Positions 36,709 through 45,672 of a DNA stretch of 64,000 nucleotides are shown piece by piece. The stretch lies in assembly GCF_019977275.1 (NCBI RefSeq), contig NZ_AP024650.1, forward strand, positions 1,550,001 to 1,614,000. Direction: 5' to 3'. This DNA is from Arthrobacter sp. StoSoilB19 (GTDB lineage Bacteria > Actinomycetota > Actinomycetes > Actinomycetales > Micrococcaceae). The position numbers were made by a program, and so were the translations under genes. The notes under the pieces are model-generated. The model was given only the letters and a program-made list of their open reading frames with translations. It was not told the origin of the DNA and made no database searches. Numbering within the stretch: position 1 is the stretch's first letter; each line of letters starts with the position of its first letter.

Positions 36709-36728
36709 CCCCTGCTGCCGCAGGGGTT
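36709..36728. terminator. Small hairpin between convergent genes
   Basis: CCCCTG and CAGGGG pair around a 6-nt loop directly after the plus-strand stop, followed by TT. It lies exactly in the 19-bp gap between convergent stops. It is short for a terminator. Confidence 0.4.
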
Positions 36729-37963
36729 CAGGACAGGGCCTTGAAGCCGCCGCGCCCCACCAGGCTTGCAGTATGGCCCACCCATTCCAGGGGGCCGCGC
36801 CACGACATCCGCGCAAACACGATGCCCACGGCGATGGCAGCCGCGGCATGGGCAAAGTACATTCCGTCCTCGGTCCAGCCGGCGGGCAGCGGTTTGAGGT
36901 AGAAGCTGGAGACCACCCAGACATGGACGGTGTACAGCGTCAGCGTCATGGCGCCGGGTCCCCGCAGCGGCAGCAGCAGGTCCAGGTCCACCCATTCGGC
37001 CAGCCGCCCCAGAAGCAGGCAGGCACCGATGACGGCCGCCGCAACTGCCGAGGTATGCAGCAAATCGAGCGGCGTACCCGAATGCGGTGCGGCCGATGCC
37101 AGCCACCACCATGAACCTTCCTGGGGGAGTCCGGCCAGGTTCACCTGGAGTACGCTGCCCAGCGGGTAGCCCGGTGAGTTGAGGACCTTCTCCAGCGCTG
37201 CGCGGCCGCCCCAGTCCTCCATGGCCGCGACACCCAGGCTCTTGGCCGCCACGGCCACTACCGTTCCGCCCACCAGCAGCAGCGCGGGGACCAGCGCCTT
37301 GGTCAGCACCAGGCGGCCGATGGCCAGCCCCACCAGCAGGTAGGACAGCCACTGCAGCACCGGGTAGTAGCCCGTGAGGAACAGGTCCGCGAGCAGCCGG
37401 GACGGCGTTCCGAGGTCCCCCCATGCCGGGTTGTGGCCCAGCCTCAATGGCGGCTCCGGGGCAAGGAGCCAGGGCCGCAGCAGGTAGGCCAGCACCGGGG
37501 AGCCCAGGATCCAGCCGGCGGCCCACGCACACAGGCGCTTCACGCCCAGCCCCAGGAAGGGCAGGACGCACAGGAACAGCACGGCGTAGTGGACCAGGAT
37601 GATGGCCACGTTCACGTCCAGGCCGCCGAGGGTCAGTCCGACGGCGGCAATCACCAGGGCGCGCAGCCCCACCCCGCGGCGGGCCGCGGAGAGTTCGGCG
37701 CCCTCCAACGGCCTGTTTTTTCCCGTGGACAGGGCAAGCCCGACGCCCGCCAGCACTGCGAAGAGGGCGGCGGCCCGTCCCGAGAACGTGAGGCCGATCC
37801 AGGTTGGTGTGAGGCTTGGGTTCGATTCGAACGTTGGCAGCAGGTGAGTGGCCATCATGCCCAGCAAAGCCAGGCCACGGGCCGCATCGATGCCCCTAAG
37901 ACGCCCCGGTTGTTGACGGTCTGCGGTCTTCCGGGGCCGGGTGGCCGGGGTGCGGGACGTCAT
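36728..37963 (-). CDS. Heparan-alpha-glucosaminide N-acetyltransferase-domain (DUF1624/DUF418-like) membrane protein
   Basis: A 411-residue polytopic membrane protein with about ten helices. The opening RLRGIDAARGLALLGMMATH and the following short loop are the hallmark of the DUF1624/DUF418-type membrane acyltransferase-like group. A conserved His lies in the first helix, and AMTLTLYTVHVWV sits near the end. Members are thought to transfer acyl groups across the membrane to cell-envelope sugars, but no substrate is known here. The start at 37963 lies about 70 bp from the LexA-type site at 38034, so SOS influence on this gene too is possible but unproven. Confidence 0.75.
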   Translation of the reverse strand: MTSRTPATRPRKTADRQQPGRLRGIDAARGLALLGMMATHLLPTFESNPSLTPTWIGLTFSGRAAALFAVLAGVGLALSTGKNRPLEGAELSAARRGVGLRALVIAAVGLTLGGLDVNVAIILVHYAVLFLCVLPFLGLGVKRLCAWAAGWILGSPVLAYLLRPWLLAPEPPLRLGHNPAWGDLGTPSRLLADLFLTGYYPVLQWLSYLLVGLAIGRLVLTKALVPALLLVGGTVVAVAAKSLGVAAMEDWGGRAALEKVLNSPGYPLGSVLQVNLAGLPQEGSWWWLASAAPHSGTPLDLLHTSAVAAAVIGACLLLGRLAEWVDLDLLLPLRGPGAMTLTLYTVHVWVVSSFYLKPLPAGWTEDGMYFAHAAAAIAVGIVFARMSWRGPLEWVGHTASLVGRGGFKALS

Positions 37964-38029
37964 GACCAGATCGTCTCACATGCGTCCGTGGGCTGGCTGC
38001 CGCAGGGGGAGACGCGGAGGTGTGGGCTC

Positions 38030-38058
38030 TTGTATTCGAATATATGTTCGAATAGCAT
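38030..38058 (+). promoter_or_regulatory. SOS-type promoter: LexA-like operator filling the -35/-10 spacer
   Basis: TTGTAT (38030-38035) and TAGCAT (38053-38058) are separated by exactly 17 nt. The spacer holds the palindrome TTCGAATATATGTTCGAA, one base from the actinobacterial LexA consensus CGAAC-N4-GTTCG at its core (38037-38050). The ATG follows 7 nt after the -10 box, so the mRNA is probably leaderless. LexA bound here would occlude RNA polymerase. Confidence 0.75.
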
Positions 38059-38065
38059 TGGGGCC

Positions 38066-38467
38066 ATGGAGATGCCATCGTTGGGAGCCGCTTCCCCGCA
38101 GGGATTTAAGCCTGCTCCGCAGGGATTTGAGCCTGCCCCGCAGGAAAGCCGGGGTTCAGGAGTGCTGAAGGCGATGAGCCCGGGCGTGGTGGACTACCTG
38201 TTCCGCCAACTTGTCTCCGGGCGTCCGGCCGAGGACGTCCAGTGGGAACGGGAAGGCATCAGCCTGTCCGCCCAGCCGGAAGGAGCGGAGCTGGCCCGCC
38301 GACTCGCGGAAACAGACATCGACGCCCTGACGCCCACGGAGCTGTTCCACTACGTTCGGGCGGCGCAGCGGCTCGCCACTTGGGCTGAGGACCTCCGGCA
38401 GGCCGCCGTCGGCCGCTATTGCCACGCCGGAGCAGATACTCCGAAGTCCGGGCGTAGCCGTATTTGA
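38066..38467 (+). pseudogene. Truncated DUF222 (13E12-family) gene under a LexA-type promoter
   Basis: A 133-codon ORF. The first part contains a 24-bp direct repeat giving QGFKPAPQGFEPAP. The rest (DALTPTELFHYVRAAQRLATWAEDLRQAAVGRY) resembles the start of DUF222 proteins of the 13E12-repeat family, which are normally 400-600 residues with a C-terminal HNH domain. Here the frame ends after 133 residues, just before the dapA promoter, with no HNH domain. It is most likely a remnant, although a short functional DUF222 protein cannot be excluded. In M. tuberculosis several 13E12 genes are LexA-controlled, which agrees with the operator upstream. Confidence 0.6.
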
Positions 38468-38512
38468 CGCTTGTCACGCCCGTGGCATTGTCCTAACCAG
38501 CCAGGGACAGGG

Positions 38513-38518
38513 TAACGT
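38513..38518 (+). promoter_or_regulatory. -10 box of probable leaderless dapA promoter
   Basis: TAACGT ends 7 nt before the dapA ATG at 38526. The sequence in between is T-rich (TTTTTCC) and has no ribosome-binding site. Confidence 0.5.
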
Positions 38519-38525
38519 TTTTTCC

Positions 38526-39434
38526 ATGGCTGACTCTTCCGCGCATATCCCTGCCCTCGGTACCCTCCTGACCGCCATGGTCACGCCGTTCACCAAGGAC
38601 GGCGCAGTGGACTACGACCAGGCGGCAGCGCTGGCCAGCAAGCTTGTCGACGACGGCTGTGACGGCCTGGTGGTCACCGGCACCACCGGTGAAACCTCCA
38701 CGCTGACTGACGAAGAGAACCTCGGCATGTTCCGCGCCGTGAAGGAGGCCGTCGGCGGCCGGGCGGCCATCATCGCCGGCACCGGCACCAACGACACCGC
38801 GCACTCGGTCCACCTTTCCCAGCAGGCTGCTGCCCTCGGCGTCGACGGCCTCCTCCTGGTGACTCCTTACTACAACAAGCCCAGCCAGGCTGGTGTCCGC
38901 GCCCACTTCGAGACCATCGCCTCGGCCGTGGACGTACCCGTCATGCTGTACGACATTCCCGGCCGGTCCTCCATCGCCATCGAGCCAGACACCATGATCC
39001 GGCTGGCGCAGCACCCCAACATCGTGGCCGTCAAAGACGCCAAGGCCGACTTCATGGCAGCCACCCGTGTCATGGCGGAAACGGACCTCCTGTTCTACTC
39101 GGGCGATGACGGACTGACCCTTCCCTGGATGGCGCTGGGCGCCGTCGGCCTGGTGGGCGTTACCACCCACGTCGCCACCCGCCGCTTCCGCGAACTCATC
39201 GACGCCATCAACGCCAACGACCTCGGCACCGCGCGCAAGATCAACTTCGAGCTGCAGCCGGTGGTACGCGCCACCATGACCCGGGTCCAGGGCGCCGTGG
39301 CGGCCAAACAGATTCTTAAATGGCAGGGAGTCCTGCCCAACTCGATCGTCCGTTTGCCCCTCGTGGAGCCGGACGAAACCGAGATCGAAACCATCCGCGG
39401 GGATTTGGCGGAAGCGGGGCTGGTCTTCTCCTGA
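38526..39434 (+). CDS. dapA: 4-hydroxy-tetrahydrodipicolinate synthase
   Basis: A 302-residue (beta/alpha)8-barrel aldolase that condenses pyruvate with aspartate semialdehyde, the branch point to diaminopimelate and lysine. GTTGETSTL is the substrate-loop motif, and YDIPGR carries the catalytic Tyr at about residue 142. The Schiff-base lysine is in VAVKDAKADF at about K170. RNase J follows 40 nt downstream; this dapA-rnj-ftsK order is standard in actinobacteria. Confidence 0.97.
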   Translation: MADSSAHIPALGTLLTAMVTPFTKDGAVDYDQAAALASKLVDDGCDGLVVTGTTGETSTLTDEENLGMFRAVKEAVGGRAAIIAGTGTNDTAHSVHLSQQAAALGVDGLLLVTPYYNKPSQAGVRAHFETIASAVDVPVMLYDIPGRSSIAIEPDTMIRLAQHPNIVAVKDAKADFMAATRVMAETDLLFYSGDDGLTLPWMALGAVGLVGVTTHVATRRFRELIDAINANDLGTARKINFELQPVVRATMTRVQGAVAAKQILKWQGVLPNSIVRLPLVEPDETEIETIRGDLAEAGLVFS

Positions 39435-39474
39435 GGCTAAGACCGGCACCCTTCCGCCTGGAAAGTAGTGCACT

Positions 39475-41166
39475 ATGACCCAAACTGCCCTTACCGGCCT
39501 TGTCACCCCTCCGCGCCTGCCCCAGGGCACGCTCAGGATCGTTCCGCTTGGCGGACTCGGGGAGATCGGCCGGAATATGGCCGTGTTCGAAATCGACGGC
39601 AAGCTGCTGATCGTGGACTGCGGCGTCCTCTTTCCCGAGGAAACCCAGCCCGGCGTTGACCTGATCCTGCCGGATTTCTCCTACATCGAAGACCGGCTGG
39701 ACGACGTCGTGGCCGTCATCCTCACGCACGGCCACGAGGACCACATCGGCGCCGTGCCGTACCTGCTGCGCCTGCGCAACGACATTCCCCTGGTGGGATC
39801 TCAGCTGACCCTCGCGCTGATCGAGGCGAAGCTGCAGGAGCACCGCATCCGGCCCTACACGCTGACAGTGGAAGAGGGCCAGGTGGAGAAGTTCGGGCCG
39901 TTCGAATGCGAGTTCGTGGCCGTGAACCACTCCATTCCGGATGCCCTGGCGGTGTTCATCCGCACCGCGGGCGGCACTGTCCTGCATACCGGCGACTTCA
40001 AGATGGACCAGCTGCCGCTGGACGGACGCATCACCGACCTCCGGCACTTCGCCAAACTGGGTGAAGAAGGCGTGGACCTCTTCATGTCCGACTCCACCAA
40101 CGCAGACGTCCCCGGATTCACCACGGCCGAGAAGGAAATCGGCCCCACGCTGGAGCGGCTTTTCGGCCAGGCCACCAAGCGCATCATCGTGGCCTCCTTC
40201 TCCTCCCACGTCCACCGCGTGCAGCAGGTGCTGGATGCAGCGGCCAAGCACAACCGCAAGGTGGCCTTCGTGGGCCGCTCCATGGTCCGCAATATGGCCA
40301 TCGCCGAAAAGCTGGGCTACCTTGACGTCCCCGCCGGACTGATCGTCGACATCAAGAACATCGACAACCTTCCGGACAACCGCGTGGTGCTCATGTCCAC
40401 CGGCTCCCAGGGCGAGCCCATGGCGGCCCTGTCCCGGATGGCCAACGGCGACCACCGCGTGGTGGTGGGGGACGGCGACACCGTCATCCTGGCCTCCAGC
40501 CTCATCCCGGGCAACGAGAACGCGGTGTTCCGCATCATCAACGGCCTCCTGAAGCTCGGCGCCGACGTGATCCACAAGGGCAACGCCAAGGTCCACGTCT
40601 CCGGCCACGCCGCCGCCGGCGAGCTGCTCTACTGCTACAACATCCTTGAGCCGCTCAACGCCATGCCCGTGCACGGCGAAACCCGGCACCTGATCGCCAA
40701 CGGCAAGATCGCCATCGAATCCGGCGTCCCGGATGCCAGCGTGATCCTTGCTGACAACGGCACGGTCATCGACCTCCGCGACCACCAGGCAGACATCGTC
40801 GGCCAGGTCGAGGTGGGCTTCGTCTACGTGGACGGCTCCAGCGTGGGCGAGATCACCGACGCCGACCTCAAGGACCGCCGCATCCTGGGCGATGAAGGCT
40901 TCATCTCCATCATCACCGTTGTCCACCGTGCCACCGGCAAGGTGGTGTCCGGGCCCGAGATCCACGCCCGCGGCGTTGCCGAGGACGATTCGGTCTTCGA
41001 CGACATCATCCCCAAGATCAACGCAGCCCTGGAGGAAGCGGTCCAGAACCACGCCGACCACACCAGCCACCAGCTCCAGCAGGTGGTACGCCGCGTCGTG
41101 GGAACCTGGGTCAACCGCAAGCTGCGCCGCAAGCCCATGATCATTCCCGTGGTGCTCGAGGCCTGA
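39475..41166 (+). CDS. rnj: Ribonuclease J
   Basis: A 563-residue metallo-beta-lactamase/beta-CASP ribonuclease with endonuclease and 5'-3' exonuclease activity in mRNA and rRNA processing. The zinc motif HGHEDHIG has ligands at residues 85, 87, 89 and 90. HTGDFKMD is the second metal site. SGHAAAGELLYC, MPVHGETRHL and the C-terminal domain (TGKVVSGPEIHARGV onwards) fit RNase J. GGAAAG lies 9 nt before the ATG. It is transcribed with or after dapA and ends at a long hairpin. Confidence 0.95.
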   Translation: MTQTALTGLVTPPRLPQGTLRIVPLGGLGEIGRNMAVFEIDGKLLIVDCGVLFPEETQPGVDLILPDFSYIEDRLDDVVAVILTHGHEDHIGAVPYLLRLRNDIPLVGSQLTLALIEAKLQEHRIRPYTLTVEEGQVEKFGPFECEFVAVNHSIPDALAVFIRTAGGTVLHTGDFKMDQLPLDGRITDLRHFAKLGEEGVDLFMSDSTNADVPGFTTAEKEIGPTLERLFGQATKRIIVASFSSHVHRVQQVLDAAAKHNRKVAFVGRSMVRNMAIAEKLGYLDVPAGLIVDIKNIDNLPDNRVVLMSTGSQGEPMAALSRMANGDHRVVVGDGDTVILASSLIPGNENAVFRIINGLLKLGADVIHKGNAKVHVSGHAAAGELLYCYNILEPLNAMPVHGETRHLIANGKIAIESGVPDASVILADNGTVIDLRDHQADIVGQVEVGFVYVDGSSVGEITDADLKDRRILGDEGFISIITVVHRATGKVVSGPEIHARGVAEDDSVFDDIIPKINAALEEAVQNHADHTSHQLQQVVRRVVGTWVNRKLRRKPMIIPVVLEA

Positions 41167-41198
41167 CACCAGGCTGGCGTCGCGCTGGTGCACACCCG

Positions 41199-41231
41199 GA
41201 AGGGCCCGGTTCTTCATGGACCGGGCCCTTC
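41199..41231. terminator. Hairpin between rnj and ftsK
   Basis: GAAGGGCCCGGT and ACCGGGCCCTTC form a perfect 12-bp stem around a 9-nt loop. There is no T-run, but it separates rnj from the ftsK promoter. Confidence 0.65.
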
Positions 41232-41335
41232 GGCGCATCCGGACGGTCCCCGGGCGCGTCCGGGCAGGTCCGCACCTGGCGCCCGGCGGGTGGCCCGGCG
41301 GCCCCGATATCCCCGGAATCACAGCATGGTTCCGG

Positions 41336-41341
41336 TACCGT
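41336..41341 (+). promoter_or_regulatory. -10 box of probable leaderless ftsK promoter
   Basis: TACCGT ends 7 nt before the ATG at 41349. No ribosome-binding site precedes that start. Confidence 0.45.
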
Positions 41342-41348
41342 GGCTATT

Positions 41349-44237
41349 ATGGCCACACGTACTACTTCCGCGCCCAAAGGTACCGGCAGGGGGAGCTCCG
41401 GCAGCAAAGCGGGCAGTTCCACAGGCCGCGGAACCGGCTCCACCGCCAGCAGGACAGGGCGCGGCGGCTCAACCAGCACTGCACGCACCCGCCAGCTTCC
41501 CGCCGTCGAGCACCACCAGCCCTGGCTGCTGCGCGTGGTGGGCGGAGCGTGGCTTGGAGTGGGCCACCTGGTGGGCGGGGGAGTGCGCCGCATCGGCCAC
41601 GACGTCAGCGACCTCCCCACGGAGGAACGCCGCGACGGTGCCGCCCTCTTCAACCTGGCCCTTGGTATTTTCATCGCCACCTTCGCATGGTGGGGACTGA
41701 CGGGCTGGTTCCCGGACGCCGTCTACGCCGTGGTGAACGGCACCTTCGGCTGGATCTCCCTGCTGCTCCCGCTCATGCTGTTCGTGTGCGCCTTCCGGCT
41801 GTTCCGCCGGCCCTCGGACGGCCGGGGCAATAACCGGGTGGGCATCGGTTTCCTGATCATGACCTTCGCCGGGTGCGGGTTGGCTCATATCCTCGGCGGC
41901 CAGCCCACCGTGGCCGACGGCTTCGACGGCCTCCGCAAAGCCGGCGGGATGCTCGGCTTCCTGGCCGCCACGCCGCTGGCCGCCATCCATCCGGCTGTGC
42001 CTGTGGCCCTGTATGCCCTGCTGGCCTTTGTGTCGGTACTGATCATCACCGCCACCCCGTTCACGGCGATCCCGCGCCGCATCCGCGGCGCCTACGAACA
42101 CCTCATGGGCATCGACCTGATGGACCAGGAACACCAGGACACCCACGACCGCAGCTACCTCGAACGCACGGCTGCCGCTGCGCCCAAGAAGAAGAAGCGG
42201 AAGCTTTTCGGCAAGGACCAGGAGTCCGACGCCGGCCTTGAGGGCTACGTGGGCGACGAAGCCTTCGAGCACGCCGTCATTGACGACGACGAGCCCGAAC
42301 CCGAGCGGCCCGCGCCCGGAGTGCGGCGCCCCACCCAGGCGGAGATCGCCGTCGAAAAGATTAAGGCAGCCCAGGGATTGGGTTCCGGTGCCCAGGCACC
42401 TCCGGCGGAAAACGCCACCGAGGCCATCCCCCTGGTCATCCCCGGTGCCGCCGCTCCCGCCAAAGCCGCCGCCGCGCCCACCGTGCCCTCCAACCCGGTG
42501 GCCCCCGCGCCGCCGCCCGTTCCCATCCCGCAGCGGACCGAACAGCTCTCGCTCGCCGGGGACGTCACGTACACCCTCCCTGCCTCGGACTACCTGACAC
42601 CCGGCTCGATCCCGAAGGAGCGCACCGAAGCCAATGACGCCGTCGTCGCTGCCCTGACGGATACCCTGCAGCAGTTCAACGTCGACGCCACCGTCACCGG
42701 CTTCAGCCGTGGTCCCACCGTCACCCGGTACGAAATCGAACTTGCTCCCGGAACCAAGGTTGAGCGCGTCACCGCGCTGTCCAAGAACATCTCCTACGCT
42801 GTGGCCTCCAGCGACGTGCGCATCCTGAGCCCCATCCCCGGCAAGTCCGCCATCGGCATCGAAATCCCCAACACCGACCGCGAAACCGTGTCACTGGGCG
42901 ACGTGCTGCGCAGCCAGAATGCGCGGCGCACCGACCACCCCATGGTCATGGGTGTGGGCAAGGACGTGGAGGGCGGCTACGTGGTGGCCAACCTGGCCAA
43001 GATGCCGCACCTCCTGGTGGCAGGGGCCACCGGCGCCGGTAAGTCGTCCTTCGTGAACTCCATGATCACCTCCATCCTGATGCGGGCCACCCCTGACGAG
43101 GTGCGCATGGTCATGGTGGACCCCAAGCGCGTGGAGCTGACGGCCTACGAGGGCGTCCCGCACCTGATCACGCCCATTATCACCAACCCCAAAAAAGCCG
43201 CCGAGGCGCTGCAGTGGGTGGTCCGCGAAATGGACGCCCGCTACGACGACCTCGCAAATTACGGCTTCAAGCACATCGACGATTTCAACAAGGCGGTGCG
43301 GGCCGGAAAGGTCCAGCCGCCGGTGGACTCCAAGCGCGTCATCAGGCCCTACCCGTATCTGCTGGTGATCGTCGACGAGCTTGCCGACCTGATGATGGTG
43401 GCACCACGCGACGTGGAGGACTCGATCGTCCGCATCACCCAGCTTGCCCGTGCCGCCGGCATCCACCTGGTGCTGGCCACCCAGAGGCCGTCCGTGGACG
43501 TTGTCACCGGCCTCATCAAGGCCAACGTGCCCTCGCGCATGGCCTTCGCCACGTCCTCCGTCACCGACTCCCGCGTGGTCCTGGACCAGCCCGGCGCCGA
43601 GAAGCTCATTGGCCAGGGTGACGCGCTCTTCCTGCCCATGGGCGCCTCCAAGGCCATGCGCGTCCAGGGCGCCTGGGTTACCGAGTCGGAGATCCACAAG
43701 GTGGTGGAACACGTCAAGGGGCAACTGCAGGCTTCCTACCGTGACGACGTTGCTGCCGAAGCGCCCAAGAAGCAGATCGACGACGACATCGGGGATGACC
43801 TCGAGGTCCTGCTGCAGGCGACGGAGCTGGTGGTCACCACGCAGTTCGGCTCCACCTCCATGCTGCAGCGCAAGCTCCGCGTCGGGTTCGCCAAGGCCGG
43901 ACGGCTCATGGACCTGCTCGAATCCCGCGGCGTCGTGGGACCATCCGAGGGCTCCAAGGCGCGCGATGTGCTGGTCAAACCTGATGACCTCGCCGCCGTC
44001 CTGGCCGCCATGAAGGGCCAGGAGGCGCCGGCCGCCGCCGATTCCCAGACCGCTGCCCTCAGCGACAATGCCAACGCCAACATCGCGCAGGGCGGCTACG
44101 CCGAAGACCTGGTGGCGGCGGACCTGGACCAGCGGAAGCAGAACGTCGAATATTACGACGGCTCGGATTCCGCCCCCGGCGGGTACGGCGATGACGACGA
44201 CGGCTCCGAAGACGCATGGTCCCTCACCGGGCGCTAG
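41349..44237 (+). CDS. ftsK: DNA translocase FtsK/SpoIIIE
   Basis: A 962-residue FtsK that pumps chromosomal DNA through the closing septum. A basic Ser/Thr/Gly-rich tail of about 60 residues precedes four or five membrane helices (ALGIFIATFAWWGLTGWF, WISLLLPLMLFVCAF and others to about residue 240). A Pro/Ala linker leads to the motor: Walker A GATGAGKSS at about 559-567, Walker B LVIVDELADLMM with the aspartate near 676, and ATQRPSVDVVTGLIKAN. The C-terminal gamma domain (VVTTQFGSTSMLQRKLRVG) reads polar DNA motifs. The ATG at 41349 is chosen from the -10 box rather than the GTG at 41340. Confidence 0.96.
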   Translation: MATRTTSAPKGTGRGSSGSKAGSSTGRGTGSTASRTGRGGSTSTARTRQLPAVEHHQPWLLRVVGGAWLGVGHLVGGGVRRIGHDVSDLPTEERRDGAALFNLALGIFIATFAWWGLTGWFPDAVYAVVNGTFGWISLLLPLMLFVCAFRLFRRPSDGRGNNRVGIGFLIMTFAGCGLAHILGGQPTVADGFDGLRKAGGMLGFLAATPLAAIHPAVPVALYALLAFVSVLIITATPFTAIPRRIRGAYEHLMGIDLMDQEHQDTHDRSYLERTAAAAPKKKKRKLFGKDQESDAGLEGYVGDEAFEHAVIDDDEPEPERPAPGVRRPTQAEIAVEKIKAAQGLGSGAQAPPAENATEAIPLVIPGAAAPAKAAAAPTVPSNPVAPAPPPVPIPQRTEQLSLAGDVTYTLPASDYLTPGSIPKERTEANDAVVAALTDTLQQFNVDATVTGFSRGPTVTRYEIELAPGTKVERVTALSKNISYAVASSDVRILSPIPGKSAIGIEIPNTDRETVSLGDVLRSQNARRTDHPMVMGVGKDVEGGYVVANLAKMPHLLVAGATGAGKSSFVNSMITSILMRATPDEVRMVMVDPKRVELTAYEGVPHLITPIITNPKKAAEALQWVVREMDARYDDLANYGFKHIDDFNKAVRAGKVQPPVDSKRVIRPYPYLLVIVDELADLMMVAPRDVEDSIVRITQLARAAGIHLVLATQRPSVDVVTGLIKANVPSRMAFATSSVTDSRVVLDQPGAEKLIGQGDALFLPMGASKAMRVQGAWVTESEIHKVVEHVKGQLQASYRDDVAAEAPKKQIDDDIGDDLEVLLQATELVVTTQFGSTSMLQRKLRVGFAKAGRLMDLLESRGVVGPSEGSKARDVLVKPDDLAAVLAAMKGQEAPAAADSQTAALSDNANANIAQGGYAEDLVAADLDQRKQNVEYYDGSDSAPGGYGDDDDGSEDAWSLTGR

Positions 44238-44242
44238 GCCGG

Positions 44243-44248
44243 TAGCCT
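44243..44248 (+). promoter_or_regulatory. -10 box of probable leaderless pgsA promoter
   Basis: TAGCCT ends 6 nt before the GTG at 44255. The intervening AGGAAC is too close to the start to be a normal ribosome-binding site. Confidence 0.4.
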
Positions 44249-44254
44249 AGGAAC

Positions 44255-44935
44255 GTGACTAGCACCGATGCAACCGCCGCCGGCCAGGGCCGTGCCGGGG
44301 TCTGGAACCTTCCCAACGTCCTGACCATGATCCGCATCGCGCTGGTCCCGTTTTTTGTGTGGTTCCTCGTGGCGGACGCGCCCGGCCTGCACAGTGTTTC
44401 CGGACCATGGCGCTGGGCGGCAGTGGCGGCCTTCGCCGTCGCCATCTACACGGACAAGCTCGACGGCGACATCGCCAGGAGCCGGAACCTGGTCACGGAC
44501 TTCGGCAAGATCGCGGACCCCATCGCAGACAAGCTCCTGATCGGCTCCGCGCTGGTGATGCTCTCCTTGCTGGGTGAGCTGCCCTGGTGGGCCACGCTGG
44601 TGATCCTGGTGCGGGAATGGGGCATTACCGCCCTGCGCTTCTTCGTGATCCGGTACGGGGTCATTCCCGCCTCGCGGGGCGGCAAGCTCAAGACCGTGGT
44701 GCAGACCGCGGCGATCTTCCTCTATCTCCTGCCGTTCGGGGCATTCGCGCCCTGGATGTCCTGGGTTGCGTTTGCCGTCATGATGGCTGCCGTGGCGATC
44801 ACGCTGTGGACCGGCGTCGAATACGTCATCGAGGCCCTGCGACTGCGCGCGAAGGGGAAACGGCAGGCAGGGTCTGTCACAGGGCAGGACACAGCCAGCG
44901 GGCAGGAATCAGCGACGGGCCAGGACCAGGCATGA
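44255..44935 (+). CDS. pgsA: CDP-diacylglycerol--glycerol-3-phosphate 3-phosphatidyltransferase
   Basis: A 226-residue membrane enzyme that makes phosphatidylglycerol phosphate. The CDP-alcohol phosphotransferase motif is complete in the segment YTDKLDGDIARSRNLVTD then FGKIADPIADK, with the two DG/AR and G-D-D elements. Several hydrophobic helices follow. A Gly/Gln/Ser-rich tail ends the protein. It starts at a GTG 17 nt after ftsK and overlaps the cinA-type gene (ATGA), forming the usual pgsA-cinA-clgR order. Confidence 0.94.
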   Translation: MTSTDATAAGQGRAGVWNLPNVLTMIRIALVPFFVWFLVADAPGLHSVSGPWRWAAVAAFAVAIYTDKLDGDIARSRNLVTDFGKIADPIADKLLIGSALVMLSLLGELPWWATLVILVREWGITALRFFVIRYGVIPASRGGKLKTVVQTAAIFLYLLPFGAFAPWMSWVAFAVMMAAVAITLWTGVEYVIEALRLRAKGKRQAGSVTGQDTASGQESATGQDQA

Positions 44936-45411
44936 GCAACCTCCACCGTTTGGCCGGGCAGGCCGTCCAGCAGGCGCTCGAGTCCGGGCAGACCGTCGCC
45001 ACCGCCGAGTCGTTGACGGCGGGGATGGTGTCCGCTGTCCTTGCCGACACTCCCGGGGCCTCCGGCATGCTGCAGGGCGGTGTGGTCGCCTACCAGAACT
45101 CAGTGAAGGACGCGGTGCTGCACGTTCCTGCCGACCTCCTGGCCCGTGCCGGCTCCGTGGACCCCGACGTTGCCCGTGCCATGGCAGCCGGGGCACGCAC
45201 GGTCCTGGGCGCCGACGTCGGGATTTCCACAACGGGGGTGGCAGGTCCCGATGCCCATGACGGCAAGCCAGTTGGGCGCGTCTACATTGGAATTGCCACA
45301 GCGGCCGGAACGGCGGCTTTCGAATACTCCTTCACCGGCAGCAGGCCCGACATCAGGGCCGCAGCCTGCGCCGCCGCCCTGGAACGGCTCCTCGAGGCAC
45401 TGCCCGCCTGA
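44932..45411 (+). CDS. CinA C-terminal-domain protein (nicotinamide-nucleotide amidase type)
   Basis: A 159-residue stand-alone CinA C-terminal domain, related to PncC, which hydrolyses nicotinamide mononucleotide in pyridine-nucleotide recycling. TVATAESLTAGMVSAVLADTPGASG, VVAYQNSVKDAVLHV, ISTTGVAGPDAHDGKPVGRVYIG and the closing helix are the family blocks, with the catalytic Ser and Thr in AESLTAG. It overlaps the pgsA stop by 4 nt and is probably translated with it. The N-terminal MoaB-like domain of full CinA is absent, as is usual in this setting. Confidence 0.92.
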   Translation: MSNLHRLAGQAVQQALESGQTVATAESLTAGMVSAVLADTPGASGMLQGGVVAYQNSVKDAVLHVPADLLARAGSVDPDVARAMAAGARTVLGADVGISTTGVAGPDAHDGKPVGRVYIGIATAAGTAAFEYSFTGSRPDIRAAACAAALERLLEALPA

Positions 45412-45672
45412 CGCCTGCCGGACCCCAAGTTACCGGGTGTAAAGTTGCCGGGAACAAAAGCCGGTACCGATTAGTTATTACATTGTGTCGCTTCCGGATA
45501 GTGGAGGCGCCTAGGATGAAATGACCACGACGGTTCGCCCCACGGTGAACCTGACCAATGAGGGAGCAAGGCGATACAGATGGTAAAGCAGCCCGTATCC
45601 GTAAACGGCGTTGTCCGCTGGAAGGATGTGGGCCTCGCCGAACAGGCTAAGAGCGAACAGAAGGAGCGCAAG

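Noticed and set aside
37433..38065. Extension of the DUF222-fragment frame upstream through the acyltransferase gene
   Set aside because: It would cross the SOS promoter and run antisense to a clear membrane protein gene.
39316..41322. 668-codon antisense ORF over rnj
   Set aside because: Shadow of RNase J codon bias; its sequence is His/Asp/Gly-rich without motifs.
45580..45672. Longer ClgR start at ATG 45580
   Set aside because: The added 31 residues are not part of ClgR in characterised actinobacteria, and the ATG at 45673 has AAGGAG at good spacing. Not fully excluded.
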